Assembly: GCA_004194705.1 (NCBI GenBank)
Contig: SADC01001287.1
Location: forward strand, 248,001 to 312,000
Reading direction: 5' to 3'
Length of the DNA: 64,000 nucleotides
DNA from: Ditylenchus dipsaci
Taxonomy: Eukaryota; Nematoda; Chromadorea; Rhabditida; Anguinidae
Shown: positions 62,758-64,000 of the stretch, piece after piece
Position numbering within the stretch: the first letter of the stretch is position 1
Layout of the letters: each line of letters begins with the position of its first letter
Translations under genes and position numbers: made by a program
The notes under the pieces: model-generated
Seen by the model: only the letters and a program-made list of their open reading frames with translations
Databases searched by the model: none
Told to the model about the DNA's origin: nothing

Positions 62758-62839
62758 ACCTTAAAACCCAAACGGTTCAATCCAAAATCATGTTCTAAAA
62801 ACGGTTTTAATTGAATCGGGGTCTCCTACTCTGGACTGA

Positions 62840-62900
62840 TTGCACCCAGAGGGATTCGAACCAGTAACTTTGGTGATGAGTATATGGACCTCTTCGCCAA
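62840..62900 (-). other. tRNA-like 3' half
   Basis: The minus strand reads ggttcgaatccctctgggtg preceded by ccaaagttact. Same 3'-half type as at 3,093, 24,712, 27,983, 31,481 and 63,307. No A box is visible. Confidence 0.5.
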
Positions 62901-62929
62901 GTAAACACTCAAAATTACGATAAAAAAGG

Positions 62930-63330
62930 TATGCACCCAGGTGGATGCGAACAGCATCCTCGGCGGTGGCTATCCAAGTGGTCGTCCACTTGGATCAAAA
63001 ATTTTTTTTACGTTTTCGGTTTCCAAAACAATTTTTCTGCACTAATTCGAGCATGCTGAAGATGGTTTGACAGTGGTAAAATCACGTTTTATCGATAAAT
63101 TAGAGTTATTGCTAACGATTGATTTATCAAAATCAAGAATTCACGATAACTCAAAAATTTCTTGATAAAACGTGATTTTACCACTGTCAAACCATTTTCA
63201 GGATGCTCGAATTAGTGCAGAAAAATTGATTTGGAAACCGAAAACGTAAAAAAAAATTTTTGATCCAAGTGGACGACCACTTGGATAGCCACCGCCGAGG
63301 ATGCTGGTTCGAATCCACCTGGGTGCACAC
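62930..63330. repeat. 400-bp inverted repeat ending in tRNA-like B boxes
   Basis: The left outer edge tgcacccaggtggatgcgaa is the complement of the right outer edge ttcgaatccacctgggtgca. Inside, gccaccgccgaggatgctgg, ccacttggatcaaa, gctcgaattagtgcag and atcacgttttatc pair in mirrored order. The centre is aaatcaagaattcacgataa. A decayed single arm (ctaattcaagcattctgatg) lies at 11,925. Confidence 0.8.
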
Positions 63331-63429
63331 TTTATTTTTTACCGTAATTTCAGATATAAAAAGACTAACGTTTGACCTTTCAGGTCATTTGGGTGAATAT
63401 ACCCTACTCTTGAGTTGCCTGGATAACAA

Positions 63430-63820
63430 CCTGTCCAGGTGGTAGGCACCCCAGATTTGGGGTCGGGTAGGTAAAATCGCACTTCTGGTCTTAATAAGCC
63501 CAATTTCTCACAAATTTTTTACTTTAGAAAAATGGATTTTTTTTATTTAAATTACCTTTTTTATTTTTGGGCCATCCAGGTGAGCATCCACCTGGTCAGG
63601 TGATACCTACACCAGGTATTGAAGTTGGGGTGTGTAAAATCGCAACTTTGGGCTTGACAAACCCAATTCCCCACACAATTTTAAGTTAGAAAAAATGGCC
63701 TATTTTTTATTTTTAAGAAATTTTAATCTTTCAGGTTTGGGTTTGGTTTGGGTATTTAGGGTGGTTTAGGGTACTTGAGGTGGTTTAGAATGGTTTGTGG
63801 TAGTTTGGACACAATCTGAA
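63430..63820. repeat. Degenerate ccaggtggtagg and ggtggtttagggt arrays
   Basis: 63,430-63,620 repeats variants of ccaggtggtaggcacc (compare 3,200-3,680). 63,735-63,810 repeats ggtggtttagggta units. No gene to the end of the window. Confidence 0.5.
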
Positions 63821-64000
63821 AATATCAATTTACCTAGATCCCATATTCAAATCAGTAAAAAACAAAAAAAAATTGGCCGAAAAATGACCGTCGGAAAAAT
63901 CTCTAATCCCCTACCAGAACACTGAGAAAAAGGAAAAGTACAAAAAGGCAGAAAAGTTCTTAACAAATCGGGATTTAAGAAAAGAATGCCTTAGCAAATA

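Overview
This is a window of animal nuclear DNA: AT-rich, gene-poor, very rich in repeats, with spliceosomal introns (GT-AG, one GC-AG), a cullin-1 gene, a cathepsin B-like gene, prohibitin-2 exons and four U1 snRNA copies. The U1 5' end (AAACUUACCUGGCUGGG) resembles the nematode form more than the vertebrate AUACUUACCUG, and many introns are short. An invertebrate, possibly a nematode, is the best guess; the species is not claimed. No bacterial, plasmid or phage gene is visible.

Layout. 1-12,000: mostly degenerate repeats, a 1.9-kb long-terminal-inverted-repeat (TIR) element (2,775-4,670), small MITEs, one signal-peptide exon (minus) and a few unassigned exon-like frames. 12,191-13,033: decayed prohibitin-2 on the minus strand, followed by a diverged duplication (13,020-15,760). 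17,323-18,698: a 1.38-kb element with 9-bp target duplication whose TIRs are tandem arrays and which carries a spliced gene fragment. 19,830-22,860: foldback repeats. 22,636-30,086: a 7.4-kb near-perfect palindrome with two U1 snRNA genes and a dead Tigger/pogo transposon per arm. 30,638-39,201: cathepsin B-like gene (minus) whose introns hold a 4.3-kb element with a second element nested in it, plus pogo-like and hAT-like MITEs. 39,670-41,212: small nested DNA elements. 41,250-44,941: a compound MULE made of three broken copies encoding a FLYWCH zinc finger and a MULE transposase. 45,167-45,481: a small predicted membrane protein. 46,455-48,426: another array-TIR element. 48,600-53,000: minisatellites and MITEs. 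53,301-62,204: the 3' seventeen exons of cullin-1 (minus; 5' exons lie outside the window). 62,500-64,000: foldback repeats.

The main observation is a group of DNA elements sharing one architecture: 8-9-bp target duplications, and TIRs that begin with a short conserved terminus and then become a tandem array of a 10-25-bp unit. The unit differs completely between elements while the terminus stays the same: one set begins GGGGTRRTATTTAATTTTG, another GGGCAAASCTTTTYCTTG. The same design flanks the MULE transposase here, so these look like Foldback/MULE-type elements in which the internal array turns over much faster than the terminus. At least two enclose spliced gene-like cargo.

All translations were read by eye. 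Exon borders are given where a splice consensus and conserved protein sequence agree; where reading phases do not join, that is stated.
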